Shown here: positions 1 to 8,039 of the stretch, one piece after another
Layout: each line of letters starts with the position of its first letter
Position numbering within the stretch: the first letter of the stretch is position 1
Source: Chromatiales bacterium
GTDB taxonomy: Bacteria; Pseudomonadota; Gammaproteobacteria; UBA6429; Thiohalophilaceae
Direction of reading: 5' to 3'
Assembly (NCBI GenBank): GCA_027032075.1
Contig: JALVOC010000025.1
Coordinates: forward strand, 1 to 48,416
DNA: 48,416 nt
Program-made: the position numbers and the translations under genes
The notes under the pieces: model-generated
Databases searched by the model: none
Seen by the model: only the letters and a program-made list of their open reading frames with translations
What the model was told of the DNA's origin: nothing

Positions 1-122
1 GCCTTACTTAACACCGATATCAAACTGCGGCGCAGCCAACCGAACGCGCTGCCCAGTTCGCTCTCGACATCGGCGCGGAAATATTTCCGCAGTGTTGCAA
101 TTGATGGTCTGTTGAAAGCCAT
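1..122 (-). CDS. Baseplate J-like protein (Mu gp47 family), 5' part only
   Basis: The gene runs off the left edge; only about 40 N-terminal residues are visible. They start MAFNRPSIATLRKYFRADVE and go on to an LRRS-type stretch. This matches the conserved opening of Mu gp47/baseplate J proteins (F.RP.l..l....ad...RL, then LRRS.l.vla.A), which build the wedge of the contractile-tail baseplate. It begins 2 nt after the gp46 stop, in the order expected for a Mu-type tail operon. Family assignment rests on a short stretch plus synteny. The prophage therefore continues beyond the window. Confidence 0.75.
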   Translation of the reverse strand, partial: MAFNRPSIATLRKYFRADVESELGSAFGWLRRSLISVLSK

Positions 123-124
123 GT

Positions 125-571
125 TTAACCAGCCTTTAATTCGTAATCAAAAACATCCTGATACAACCTCCCATCGCCACGGGTGATTGTGATGTATATG
201 GCCATGACGCCTTGGCGCAGCCATTCATTGTCCACCTCCACAGTACTGGCGATACCATCCTCGATGAGCCATTGCAGAGCCTCCTGGCAATATTCACGGG
301 CGCGAATCAACACATCGGTAGTTTGTTTCTCGCGCGACAGTAGCCACAGCCTGGATCCGAGCTCGTCGCCATCGATGTCGGGATAACTGTCGCCCCAATA
401 GCCGCGCCGATCATTACTGCCGTCTGGCAGCTGATCATCGTCATCTGCCCGACGGTCGGTGAATAGACTGATCAACACAGCTGTGCGCAGGCCCTGATCA
501 CTGGTCAGGTCGTAGTCGCCCAGGGCGATGTCAAACTGGCCATTGCTGTCCTGTGTGATAGCAATATCCAT
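125..571 (-). CDS. Mu gp46-like baseplate wedge protein
   Basis: 148 aa, the usual size of the Mu GP46 family. It opens MDIAIT..NGQFDIALGDYDL, typical of the family, followed by a segment with SLFTDRRA and RRGYWGDSYP and the GSRLWLLSREKQT stretch that family members share. It forms part of the baseplate with gp47. It sits between the spike protein and baseplate J, as in Mu, and its start codon overlaps the stop of a small upstream ORF by one base. Confidence 0.88.
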   Translation of the reverse strand: MDIAITQDSNGQFDIALGDYDLTSDQGLRTAVLISLFTDRRADDDDQLPDGSNDRRGYWGDSYPDIDGDELGSRLWLLSREKQTTDVLIRAREYCQEALQWLIEDGIASTVEVDNEWLRQGVMAIYITITRGDGRLYQDVFDYELKAG

Positions 572-690
572 TACGAATCACCCTCAAGGCGGTCATCAAA
601 CCCCTCCACGATTTCCACGGCACCGAGGGTTCCACCCAGGAACAGGAAAATGGTCCGAAGCGCAGCGCGACGATGCGGCGTAACGATCAT
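571..690 (-). CDS. Small 39-aa ORF between spike and gp46
   Basis: An unlisted small ORF of 39 aa. Its ATG overlaps the spike stop as ATGA, and its TAA shares one base with the gp46 ATG, so it fills the gap between the two exactly with translational coupling on both sides. The N-terminal part is basic (TPHRRAALRT), followed by a hydrophobic run (IFLFLGGTLGAVEIV) and an acidic tail. That suggests a small membrane-associated or assembly protein. I do not recognise the family. The exact coupling is the main support that it is translated. Confidence 0.55.
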   Translation of the reverse strand: MIVTPHRRAALRTIFLFLGGTLGAVEIVEGFDDRLEGDS

Positions 691-1403
691 TGCGGGCCTC
701 CCGTGTTGTCGCTGCCAGCCTGCACGCCGCCGTGGACGTGCGTTTTCAGGCTGATACCGTCGGCCGTCACATCGCCACCCGAGATGGCCATGTCACCCTG
801 CACGGTCGCGCCACTGCCGCCGCTGATCGCCAGGCCGCCCTGGCCGGTGATCAGGCCGGTAACATTGAGCACGCCGGTTAAATCGGTTTGTGGCGTGTTG
901 AGCGTGACCTTAGATGAGGCAATCACATCCACCACCGGGCTGGTCACCTTGGCGCTTGTAGTAGCGGTCACTTCTGCCACGTCGGTATTGGCGATGAGTT
1001 TGTTGGCGGCGTTGATCGTGATCTCGTTGGCCGAGTCGATCAGGATTTTGTTGCTACGTTTGAAGTGGATTACATCGCCTTCATCTGTATAAAGTGCCAC
1101 CTCCCCTGACTGCAGGCCTTTGAGGCGGAAACGACGGTCGGCCACACTAACGGCAACCGCGTGATCGCGGTCTCCACCCAAGGAAAGCAACAAGGCCTCG
1201 GCGCCGGGTTGCGGATTACTGGTATATCCGTATGGCTCCCAGTGCTCAATGGCGTCGAGCAGTTCCTCACCAACAGCGGCAACCTGCAGCTCCTGTAGCA
1301 ACCTTGCCGGGTCCACAAGTTTCACGACGCCACGTGTGGCAATCAGGCGCAGCTTGCGCCGAAGTGGCTGCAATGCCTTGTCAATAATGCGTCCTAGTTC
1401 CAC
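687..1403 (-). CDS. Baseplate spike protein gpV (Mu gp45 family)
   Basis: 238 aa. The N-terminal half carries an OB-fold-like domain (about residues 35-105). It is followed by a repetitive, Ala/Thr/Ile/Val-rich beta-helix segment (about 110-215) of the kind that forms the trimeric needle. It ends SLKTHVHGGVQ; the HxH is the iron-binding tip motif of P2 gpV and Mu gp45 spikes. The protein punctures the outer membrane when the sheath contracts. It overlaps the upstream hub gene by 10 bases. Confidence 0.9.
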   Translation of the reverse strand: MELGRIIDKALQPLRRKLRLIATRGVVKLVDPARLLQELQVAAVGEELLDAIEHWEPYGYTSNPQPGAEALLLSLGGDRDHAVAVSVADRRFRLKGLQSGEVALYTDEGDVIHFKRSNKILIDSANEITINAANKLIANTDVAEVTATTSAKVTSPVVDVIASSKVTLNTPQTDLTGVLNVTGLITGQGGLAISGGSGATVQGDMAISGGDVTADGISLKTHVHGGVQAGSDNTGGPQ

Positions 1404-2437
1404 TTCTCTGTCTCGCTCTTATCCAACAGCGGCACCAGGTCAAAGGCCTCGGGCGGCATCACCTGCAGCTCGGTGCGCTGGCCTTCCTTGTCGGTAATCA
1501 TCTGCACCGCGCTGATCAGCAACTTCTCGCCACTGAGGCGCATCCACTTGTCATAGACATGCACTAATGTATTAGGCCGCCACAGACCGCCTGAGTGCCG
1601 CCAACCGTTTACGGTATAGGTGAGCGCCTCACCTCGACCGTAGGCGGTATTGCGCTGCCACTCCGCACGACGGCGGCAAGTGCCGGCATCGGCGGACTGC
1701 TCGGCGAGCAGCACATGCTTACGGACAGCCCGCACACTTTTATCTGTTGCCTTACCCAAGTTTTTCGCAGCCGCTTCGCCGTTCCAGTTGTCATCGCCGG
1801 CGGTCTGGCCAACAACAGTGATCTCGTTGAAGCGATCGCGCATTGAGAAACGGCCTGAGGCGGATTTGATGTTGACGCCCAGCTCCAGGGCATCCGATAA
1901 CACCTCGGTACCGGTGCGTGTGATCACCAACGTGCCATCACTGTCACTAACAAGACGCACACCGCGTTGCCGCGCATGTTTCTCAAGAAACTCAAAGCCA
2001 GTCTGTCCGGATTCGATAGCCGGGCGTTTGAAAGGCGCGTCCACATCACAATCGGCCCGCACGGGAATGCCAAACAGGCCTGCGATATAATTGGCCAACT
2101 GCAGCAAGTCTTTATTGTTGAACTTCTTGGCCATCAGGCCGCAATCCACAATATCGGCGGCCTTGCTGCGGCCGCTGACACTGATGGTGTGTTGCTCGGC
2201 ATCGTAGTTCGGGAGCGCATCGTCGACGTAGCCGGTGATCACCAGATCGCCGTCACACAACACCTCACAGGCATCGCCGGCGCTGATGCGCGGAGGCTCA
2301 TCGTCAGCGCCTTCCCAGCGTTCAGTCAGCGTGAGGTTAAAGGTATCGCACACCTGCTCGATGGAGCGGGTGATCCGCACGCCCGTCCAGCCGGCGAAGT
2401 CGGTGCCGTTGATGCGCAGGATAACCTCGCTACTCAC
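1394..2437 (-). CDS. Mu gp44-like tail hub protein (gpP/gpD-type)
   Basis: 347 aa. The N-terminus (VILRINGTDFAGWTGVRITRSIEQ) and the stretch with FNLTLTERW, GDACEV and VITGYVDD are typical of the Mu gp44 hub family, which joins the tail tube to the spike. A GTG start is chosen: a GGAGG lies 6 nt upstream, and the start lies just inside the end of the preceding gene (8-base overlap). Order gpN-gp44-gpV is as in Mu. Confidence 0.88.
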   Translation of the reverse strand: MSSEVILRINGTDFAGWTGVRITRSIEQVCDTFNLTLTERWEGADDEPPRISAGDACEVLCDGDLVITGYVDDALPNYDAEQHTISVSGRSKAADIVDCGLMAKKFNNKDLLQLANYIAGLFGIPVRADCDVDAPFKRPAIESGQTGFEFLEKHARQRGVRLVSDSDGTLVITRTGTEVLSDALELGVNIKSASGRFSMRDRFNEITVVGQTAGDDNWNGEAAAKNLGKATDKSVRAVRKHVLLAEQSADAGTCRRRAEWQRNTAYGRGEALTYTVNGWRHSGGLWRPNTLVHVYDKWMRLSGEKLLISAVQMITDKEGQRTELQVMPPEAFDLVPLLDKSETEKWN

Positions 2438-3617
2438 TCAACACCTCCAGCACCTGGCCACCCAGGACAAAGCCGGGATGACGGATATTGTTGAGGTTAA
2501 CCAGCTCGACATCGCGTGTGGCGTCGCCGTAGACCTGATGCGCAATCACCAGGGCAGGCAACGTGGCAAGCGGCGTGTACGCCATCACCGATGGCAACCG
2601 CTTGCCGCGGGTGGAAAGATCGGTCATCACTGCAACACGCAAATCAGACAGGCTGTTATATAGATCGTCATCTATCGACTGACCACTCACTACATCGGTA
2701 ATCTGTTGTCGCTCATCGATGGCGTCGAGCAGCTCATCACGCAGAGTCAGCACCGCACTACGAGTGAATGGCCGATCGCCTTGTTTGACTGGCGAAAGCT
2801 CCAGGGCGGCCGAGGCCTTGCAGGCGGAGACGATAGCCGTGGTTCGCACCAGCTCATTAAGCGCCTGCGTATTTCTGGCTTTCTGTCTGGCGCGCGGCAT
2901 AGTGCCGACCGTTACTGGATCGGTTCCGGTGTTGAAGAGATTGCGGTAGATCTCTATAGCCCGCACAGGCTCAGTGGCGATGCTGCTGATGTTGGTCACC
3001 GCACCGGCAATCGCCGCTCCCAGCTCGGCTGGTGCACGGATGATGTCAGCCAGCGGCCCGCTTACCGACCCGACAACATTGGCCACCGCCGAAAAAACAT
3101 CATCGACCTCTTTCAGAAAGTCATCCACCGCACCAGCGACATCGCTAATAGCAAAGTCATCAGCGAAGGCATTGATGCTATCGGCAACGGATTTGTCGGC
3201 AGCCGTTTTAACGGCCTCCTGAGTCGCCGTTGTCGCCGTTGGAAAGGCCTGCTCGCCCGCCTCGACACACTGAATAGTGATCGCTGCATAGCCACCGTGT
3301 CGCGTGCTCTCGCGCACTCTGAAGCCAGTAACGGTAACGACAAGCGTGCCGTGGTAAGGATGGCGCAGCTCGCCGCTACCGGGCTCTTCCACCCTGGCAA
3401 TCAGTGCGTCACGGGCTTGCTGGTAATCGGGGCCGATGCAATAGGCCTCGAACTGGATCTTGCGCGCCTTGCGGCCCAGGTCTTCAGCATAGGGCTTGTC
3501 ACGCAACGGATACTCATGCAACTGGACGCGGCGCCCGGCTTCAAGCTCAGCCTCGCGCACATAGAACTTCGCAGCCTTAAAGCTGCCTTCGGCCGTAAAT
3601 CCAACACGCCAGCCCAT
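2430..3617 (-). CDS. Mu gpN-like DNA circularisation/tail protein
   Basis: 395 aa. The first 130 residues have the conserved shape of the DNA-circularisation N family: GSFKAAKFYVREAELEAGRR, HEYPLRDKPYAEDLGRKARK, and later a YHGTLVVTVTGFRVRESTRHGG stretch. The C-terminal about 50 residues resemble the LysM-like end seen in tail proteins of this position. In Mu-type tails this protein caps or fastens the tail near the baseplate. It begins where the tape-measure gene ends (TAATG-type overlap). Confidence 0.85.
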   Translation of the reverse strand: MGWRVGFTAEGSFKAAKFYVREAELEAGRRVQLHEYPLRDKPYAEDLGRKARKIQFEAYCIGPDYQQARDALIARVEEPGSGELRHPYHGTLVVTVTGFRVRESTRHGGYAAITIQCVEAGEQAFPTATTATQEAVKTAADKSVADSINAFADDFAISDVAGAVDDFLKEVDDVFSAVANVVGSVSGPLADIIRAPAELGAAIAGAVTNISSIATEPVRAIEIYRNLFNTGTDPVTVGTMPRARQKARNTQALNELVRTTAIVSACKASAALELSPVKQGDRPFTRSAVLTLRDELLDAIDERQQITDVVSGQSIDDDLYNSLSDLRVAVMTDLSTRGKRLPSVMAYTPLATLPALVIAHQVYGDATRDVELVNLNNIRHPGFVLGGQVLEVLSE

Positions 3618-5422
3618 TATAACGCCCCCATGGTCTGGCCAGCGTCGACATCGAGATCCAGGCCTTGTGCCTTGATCTCTTTCGTCTTGACAGGCACGTC
3701 GCTCTCGATTTTGACGGTCACCGATGCTTGCTGTTGGGTGGCAATGTTGCGCGTTGCTGCCGCCGCGTTGGCAGCATGCTGCTCGCGCATGCGGATAACG
3801 GCCTGCGCCTGATCGTTGCCGAATGCAGCCAATATATGCGCGATACCAGATCCGATGGCATTTTCAACCTTAGTGCCTTTGATGGCGTCACTGATCATGC
3901 TTCCGATAAATTGCCCGGTTTCCCAGGCGCCATAGACCATACCAGCAGCACCGGCTAAGCGCCCCACTTTGCCGATCACGCTACCGCGCGCCCCAGGCAA
4001 AGTAGAACCAGGCGCATAGTTGACACCGCCCCTGCGACGTCCGCCAGGCATGCCGCCGGGACCGTTGACCACGTAGACCGGGATCGGCTTGGCGGAATTG
4101 AGCAAACCAGCGGCACCGCCGGCCGTGCCGGCGCCCTTCTTACCTAATAACGCTGACGCACCTTTATAAAGTCTGAATATCTTCCGGCCGGCAATAGCCA
4201 CACCCAGCAGGCCTGCGCCCCATTTGGCAGTATTGAGGGCCAGCCGCACAGTATCCTTGTCGAGTGAATTTAGCCAGAGCGCCAGATCCTGCACCGGCTC
4301 GGTCAGGTTGTTGATGGCAAACTCATTCCAGCTGGTGCCGAGACTGGTCAGCGCGGAGTTGAATTCGCGCGCGGCACGAGCGGAATCCCTGGTTGTGGTG
4401 GTACCATCACCAATAACCTGCATGAAGCGCTGCAATGATTTCACGGCACCAGTGCGCTGGTATTCGGCGGCAACGGTATTGAATGCGCGCAAGGCCTCGG
4501 CGTCGAAGACCTGGGCAAGGTTGGTCTGCTTACCGCCCGCAGCCTTGATGATCTCCACCATCAGCTCGTTGATCGGCTTAAGCTGTTGCTTACCCTCTTT
4601 GAGTTTCTCCGGGTCAAACACCTCTATACCACCTAGCTCCCGGAGCTTTTCGATCTTCTTCGGGTCGGCCATTGTGCGCAGCACCGCCTCGAACGCCGTG
4701 GCGGCCTGCTCGCTGGACCCGGTGCCCATACGAATAACCTGCAACGCCGCACCCATCTCTTTCATGGCCCGCACACCGCTGCGGCCGGCAGCGTTATAGG
4801 CAGCAACAACACGCGGCCCGAGGCGCGACAGGTCTTTCAGCGTGAAAGCGCCCTCTTTCCCCTGCTCATTGAATGCATCGAGAGTCTTAAGCACCTCCTC
4901 CGGCGCGGTGATGCCCTGTTTCTGGAACTCGGCCAGCATGGCACCAACGTCAGTACCTGCTGCGCCGGTAGCCTGAATTGCCAGACCAATATTACGGATG
5001 TTGGCTTGCGCAAACTCAAGGTCACCTGTTTTCTCGACGATATCTTCGATGGCGCTGAGCAGCTCCGAGGGATTTACGCGAATATCAGGCGCCTGCGCCA
5101 TATCGAACACAGATTGTTTGAGCTGCTGCACCTTCTCATCAGAGAGTCCAGCGTTAATACCGAGGCGCGTGTACCGCTCGGAGAGATCACCCACCTGCTT
5201 GACCGCAAGCGCCACCGTAGCACCGGAAATAATGCCCGTATATCGGTTGCCCAGCTTGTCGAGTCCGCGACCGGCAATTTGCGACATACGCGCCATGCCG
5301 CCGAGGTATTGCTGGCCACGCTTGCCCATACGCTCCAGGGCCTTTTCGTAGGCCTTCGAGCGATGGGGGAGATTACCCTCCAGGTCGACCGTTACCGATT
5401 TTTTTAAATCACCACGCGCCAT
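3617..5422 (-). CDS. Tail tape measure protein
   Basis: 601 aa. The N-terminal 350 residues are mostly helical and Ala/Gly-rich, as in phage minor tail/tape-measure proteins, with an LKDLSRLGPRVVAAY segment. A hydrophobic stretch lies near residues 390-415, and a Gly-rich linker with a second short hydrophobic part near 485-520. It sets tail length and is expelled on infection. It is short for a myophage tape measure; using the usual rule of about 1.5 A per residue, the tail would be near 90 nm (inference). Its ATG directly follows the stop of the frameshift ORF upstream. Confidence 0.88.
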   Translation of the reverse strand: MARGDLKKSVTVDLEGNLPHRSKAYEKALERMGKRGQQYLGGMARMSQIAGRGLDKLGNRYTGIISGATVALAVKQVGDLSERYTRLGINAGLSDEKVQQLKQSVFDMAQAPDIRVNPSELLSAIEDIVEKTGDLEFAQANIRNIGLAIQATGAAGTDVGAMLAEFQKQGITAPEEVLKTLDAFNEQGKEGAFTLKDLSRLGPRVVAAYNAAGRSGVRAMKEMGAALQVIRMGTGSSEQAATAFEAVLRTMADPKKIEKLRELGGIEVFDPEKLKEGKQQLKPINELMVEIIKAAGGKQTNLAQVFDAEALRAFNTVAAEYQRTGAVKSLQRFMQVIGDGTTTTRDSARAAREFNSALTSLGTSWNEFAINNLTEPVQDLALWLNSLDKDTVRLALNTAKWGAGLLGVAIAGRKIFRLYKGASALLGKKGAGTAGGAAGLLNSAKPIPVYVVNGPGGMPGGRRRGGVNYAPGSTLPGARGSVIGKVGRLAGAAGMVYGAWETGQFIGSMISDAIKGTKVENAIGSGIAHILAAFGNDQAQAVIRMREQHAANAAAATRNIATQQQASVTVKIESDVPVKTKEIKAQGLDLDVDAGQTMGAL

Positions 5423-5566
5423 TTACGGTTTCAGCTCTTTGATATGTTCTATTTGCCGAAGCAGGCTGCCCAGCGTTTTGCTGTGCACGTCATGTTCATT
5501 GAATCCAAAACAAACGACCAACACGACGACGGTTCGCTCAAGCTCAAGCGTCGTCGCTTTTTGCTC
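5423..5566 (-). CDS. Downstream part of a frameshifted tail assembly chaperone
   Basis: An open frame of 47 codons with no good start of its own. It ends in TAA immediately before the tape-measure ATG. It encodes a hydrophobic segment (TVVVLVVCFGFN) and a helical end (TLGSLLRQIEHIKELKP). It lies in the +1 (equivalently -2) frame relative to the chaperone ORF, which stops at 5544. Slipping back two bases at the C-GGGGG-CGA run would give a product of about 163 aa. Tail chaperones upstream of tape-measure genes are classically expressed as a short and a frameshift-extended form; as I recall, Mu uses an unusual -2 shift. Confidence 0.65.
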   Translation of the reverse strand, partial: EQKATTLELERTVVVLVVCFGFNEHDVHSKTLGSLLRQIEHIKELKP

Positions 5567-5912
5567 GCCCCCGTTTGGTCAGCGCCTCCATCGCTGTCTT
5601 TGCTGCCTCATCCAGCTCCGCCGCTTTTATTTGAAGCAACAACAGATCATCCGGATGAAGTTTCTTGAGCATCGGGATATCAACTGGTACCTCAACACCA
5701 CCAATGCTCTTAATCTGCCGACAAAGCAGCAACGCGCCCATCATTGTGGGACTTGAGGCCAATGCAGGGCCATCTGGCATCAGTACCGCGCGCTCACTTT
5801 CTTCGCCGCATTCCAACAGGTCCGCAACCGTCGGTTCGGTGAGGACGATGTGCTTAAGCACCTCATCCCCAACTTTCAGGCCATGCTTTAGATCAAACTC
5901 TATCGCTGCCAT
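5544..5912 (-). CDS. Tail assembly chaperone (Mu gp41 family)
   Basis: 122 aa. The sequence has the Mu gp41 family features: an N-terminal beta part (IEFDLKHGLKVGDEVLKHIVL), TVADLLECGEESE, a central MMGALLLCRQIKSIGGVEVPVDIPMLKKL and LHPDDLLLLQIKAAELD. It coats the tape measure during tail tube polymerisation. A GAGG lies 8 nt upstream of the ATG. The last six residues lie beyond the slip site and are replaced in the frameshift product. Confidence 0.85.
   Translation of the reverse strand: MAAIEFDLKHGLKVGDEVLKHIVLTEPTVADLLECGEESERAVLMPDGPALASSPTMMGALLLCRQIKSIGGVEVPVDIPMLKKLHPDDLLLLQIKAAELDEAAKTAMEALTKRGRAKSDDA
5563..5573 (-). promoter_or_regulatory. Candidate -2 frameshift slip site
   Basis: On the coding strand the sequence reads CGGGGGCGAGC, decoded as CGG-GGG-CGA in the chaperone frame (residues 114-116). 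A -2 slip on the G run opens the frame that runs to the tape-measure start. The core GGGGCGA matches the -2 slip heptamer I remember for phage Mu. A run AAAAA follows 3 nt later, but no classical -1 heptamer is present. Confidence 0.6.
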
Positions 5913-5915
5913 CTT

Positions 5916-6275
5916 TTATACCTCGTCGCAGCTGATGGCCTCGAACTTCAGGTCAACAGTGCCGTCCTTGCTGTTGAGGCTAGCCGGCTCGGTGACCCAG
6001 GCATCACGCAGGATGAATTGCGCCCCGGTATCAGTCTCAAACAAAACGGTTGCGCCAGTGATATCGGAGAGCTCACGCAAGGAGAGATCCTTGTTGTGAT
6101 ACACGGAGCACTCCATGGATGGTGCAACGTCCTCCTCCTGGTAACCATGCACTTCTCCACCACCAACAACTGACGATCGATTGGAACCACCCGGGTTAAG
6201 CGTGGCACCGCTATCGGTTTTAAGGCGCGTACCATCCACAGTGATGATGGCGCGGCCGGTAATCTTCTTGCTCAT
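5916..6275 (-). CDS. Tail tube protein (Mu gpM family)
   Basis: 119 aa, matching the length of Mu-type tail tube proteins. It shares the family opening GRAIITVDGTRLKTDSGATL, then GGSNRSSVVGGGEVHGYQEE, and a C-terminal LRDAWVTEPASLNSKDGTVDLKFEA. It forms the inner tube through which DNA passes. The ATG has GGAG 8 nt upstream. It follows the sheath gene, with a short hairpin-bearing spacer between them. Confidence 0.9.
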   Translation of the reverse strand: MSKKITGRAIITVDGTRLKTDSGATLNPGGSNRSSVVGGGEVHGYQEEDVAPSMECSVYHNKDLSLRELSDITGATVLFETDTGAQFILRDAWVTEPASLNSKDGTVDLKFEAISCDEV

Positions 6276-6307
6276 AAGACGTTCTCCTGTTGTTTTCCAT
6301 CACCCGG

Positions 6308-6330
6308 CCCTCTCCCGCTTAGGGAGAGGG
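6308..6330. repeat. CCCTCTCCC / GGGAGAGGG hairpin in the sheath-tube spacer
   Basis: A perfect 9-bp inverted repeat with a 5-base loop (GCTTA) lies in the 65-bp gap between the sheath and tube genes. The same CCCTCTCCC...GGGAGAGGG pattern is a common mobile intergenic repeat in proteobacteria (established knowledge, from memory). No T run follows, so it is not a classical terminator. It could attenuate or stabilise the tail transcript. Confidence 0.6.
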
Positions 6331-6340
6331 CGAACAGGTG

Positions 6341-7819
6341 TTATTTACGGAACTGGATTTGCTGGGCATGGACGCGGTACTGGCCAACCAGCTTCGGCGA
6401 GTCCTGAATGTTCAGACGATTGCGATCACCGCCGCCAAGACCATCGCCAATTTCGCAAACGATGCTTGCCTTGTAACCTTCGTAATCCTGAACCCAGCCC
6501 TTGGTCTCCATCGAGGCGTAAAGCGCCAGCAGTTCGGCCTTGGCAAGCTTGGGCTGCATAACGGCCTGCCCCGCACCGATACGGGCATCATCTTCCGCCA
6601 GCTTGTGGCGCGGATACTTGGAGGAAAAGAGTCGGCGCTGCTCGAAGCGGATACGCTCCAGCGTTTCAGGCACAGTGATGTCAAGGTAGGAATCATCAGC
6701 GATGTTGGCAGCATTCACCTGGTACATGGTGATCTGCCGCTCAATCATCACGCTACCGTCAGCACCGACCTTGTAGGTAGCAATGCCGTCGAACAGCAGC
6801 AAATTCCGCTCGCTGTCCGTCCAGGCATCCTCGGTAGCCGGCGGCATGATGCCAGTGAGCTTGAGTGTTTGCAGTGGCCGCGCCGGGTCGATGCTGAGCG
6901 CGGCCGCACCTACCACGGCATTGACCGCGGCCCAGATGTAGGGCGGCTGCGGCGCGATATTGGTGCCCATGCAGGTTACGTGTGGATTGTTGCGGCTGTC
7001 GCCAAAGGTGACGGCGGCGGAGTGATTGCCACGATAGGCCGTGAACGCCCTCGCACCGATCTGGCGAGTCGGCCCCCAGCGGCTGTCGAGCTCGGTCTCC
7101 AGCGCCACCATGTTGGAGGTATCGGTGTAGGGACAGACGATCCAGTTGTACCACTCATCTCCCATCGCAGAAATGGCGGTAGTAATATCAGGATTAGTAG
7201 TACCACCAGACATTGCGGTGATGGCCACGGTAATGCCCTTGGGCAGTTGCTCGCCGTAGTAGTTGGTGCGGACATCGATGTCGTTGCCGGTTTCGCCCTT
7301 CCAGCGGCAAGTAAGATCCACCTGGTTGGTGACCGTGCCGTTGACCGCAGCGGTTACCGGCAGCGTATCGTCGGCATTGATGGCAGCGGCGATAGCCGTG
7401 GCAATGGCGTCCTGACTGTCGCCGGAGGTAACGCCCACGTTCACCTGCTTGCCGGCAATGTACAGGGCCAGCGTGCCGGTGCTGCTTGCGCTGCCGGTTA
7501 CGGTGACGTTACCTGCGGCGGCCGCGCCGGCGGCGTCATCGTCCAGCGCGATAGCGGTGACGTTCATCCACTGATTAGCCGCGAACAACGCAGTGACCAT
7601 TTCGGTGAGCATGGCGCCTCGGCCGAAATATTCCTCGGCCTTGGCCGGCGTGGTACCGTGCATTGCAACACCTTCCGCAACCGAGCCACTGCTGAGGCGC
7701 TGACCGATGACCACCACCTTGAAGTTCGGGTCGGCATTGTTCGCCAGGCCATTGTTAAACTCGACGTAAATACCCGGCACACGCAGGGCGGCGGGAATGG
7801 AATCAAAGCTGACAGTCAT
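6341..7819 (-). CDS. Contractile tail sheath protein (Mu gpL family)
   Basis: 492 aa, the size of Mu-type sheath proteins. It begins VSFDSIPAALRVPGIYVEFNN, the standard opening of this family. It contains the LTGIMPP and RNLLLFDGIATYKVGADGSV segments in the C-terminal core and ends with the typical VHAQQIQFRK-like strand that interlocks neighbouring subunits. It forms the contractile outer layer of the tail. A GGAG lies 9 nt upstream of the ATG. Confidence 0.94.
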   Translation of the reverse strand: MTVSFDSIPAALRVPGIYVEFNNGLANNADPNFKVVVIGQRLSSGSVAEGVAMHGTTPAKAEEYFGRGAMLTEMVTALFAANQWMNVTAIALDDDAAGAAAAGNVTVTGSASSTGTLALYIAGKQVNVGVTSGDSQDAIATAIAAAINADDTLPVTAAVNGTVTNQVDLTCRWKGETGNDIDVRTNYYGEQLPKGITVAITAMSGGTTNPDITTAISAMGDEWYNWIVCPYTDTSNMVALETELDSRWGPTRQIGARAFTAYRGNHSAAVTFGDSRNNPHVTCMGTNIAPQPPYIWAAVNAVVGAAALSIDPARPLQTLKLTGIMPPATEDAWTDSERNLLLFDGIATYKVGADGSVMIERQITMYQVNAANIADDSYLDITVPETLERIRFEQRRLFSSKYPRHKLAEDDARIGAGQAVMQPKLAKAELLALYASMETKGWVQDYEGYKASIVCEIGDGLGGGDRNRLNIQDSPKLVGQYRVHAQQIQFRK

Positions 7820-7825
7820 GGCTCA

Positions 7826-8032
7826 TTACTCCTTTGCAGACTTGGTTTCGCGCTTGACAGCCTTTACATCTTGCGGCCGAGAGGTTTCGACCACGCTGCC
7901 ATCTTTCAAACGACGCACCCAATAGACGGTGCGTTCCACTTCGGCACCCTCTTCCGGCAGGAACTCACGCCCCTTGCCTTCCAGGTGTACCTTGAGGCCG
8001 GGTTTGGCCGGCTTGATATAGATCTTATCCAT
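7826..8032 (-). CDS. Mu gp38-like small protein (DUF2635 type)
   Basis: 68 aa. The start is set at 8032 because the protein from there (MDKIYIKPAKPGLKVHLEGKG...) has the classical shape of the small DUF2635 proteins that precede the sheath gene: KP..G..V......G..LP..G..V, then YW.RRL.DG.V. The role in tail assembly is unknown. It sits exactly between gp37 and the sheath, as in Mu. Confidence 0.8.
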   Translation of the reverse strand: MDKIYIKPAKPGLKVHLEGKGREFLPEEGAEVERTVYWVRRLKDGSVVETSRPQDVKAVKRETKSAKE

Positions 8033-8039
8033 GACGAGA

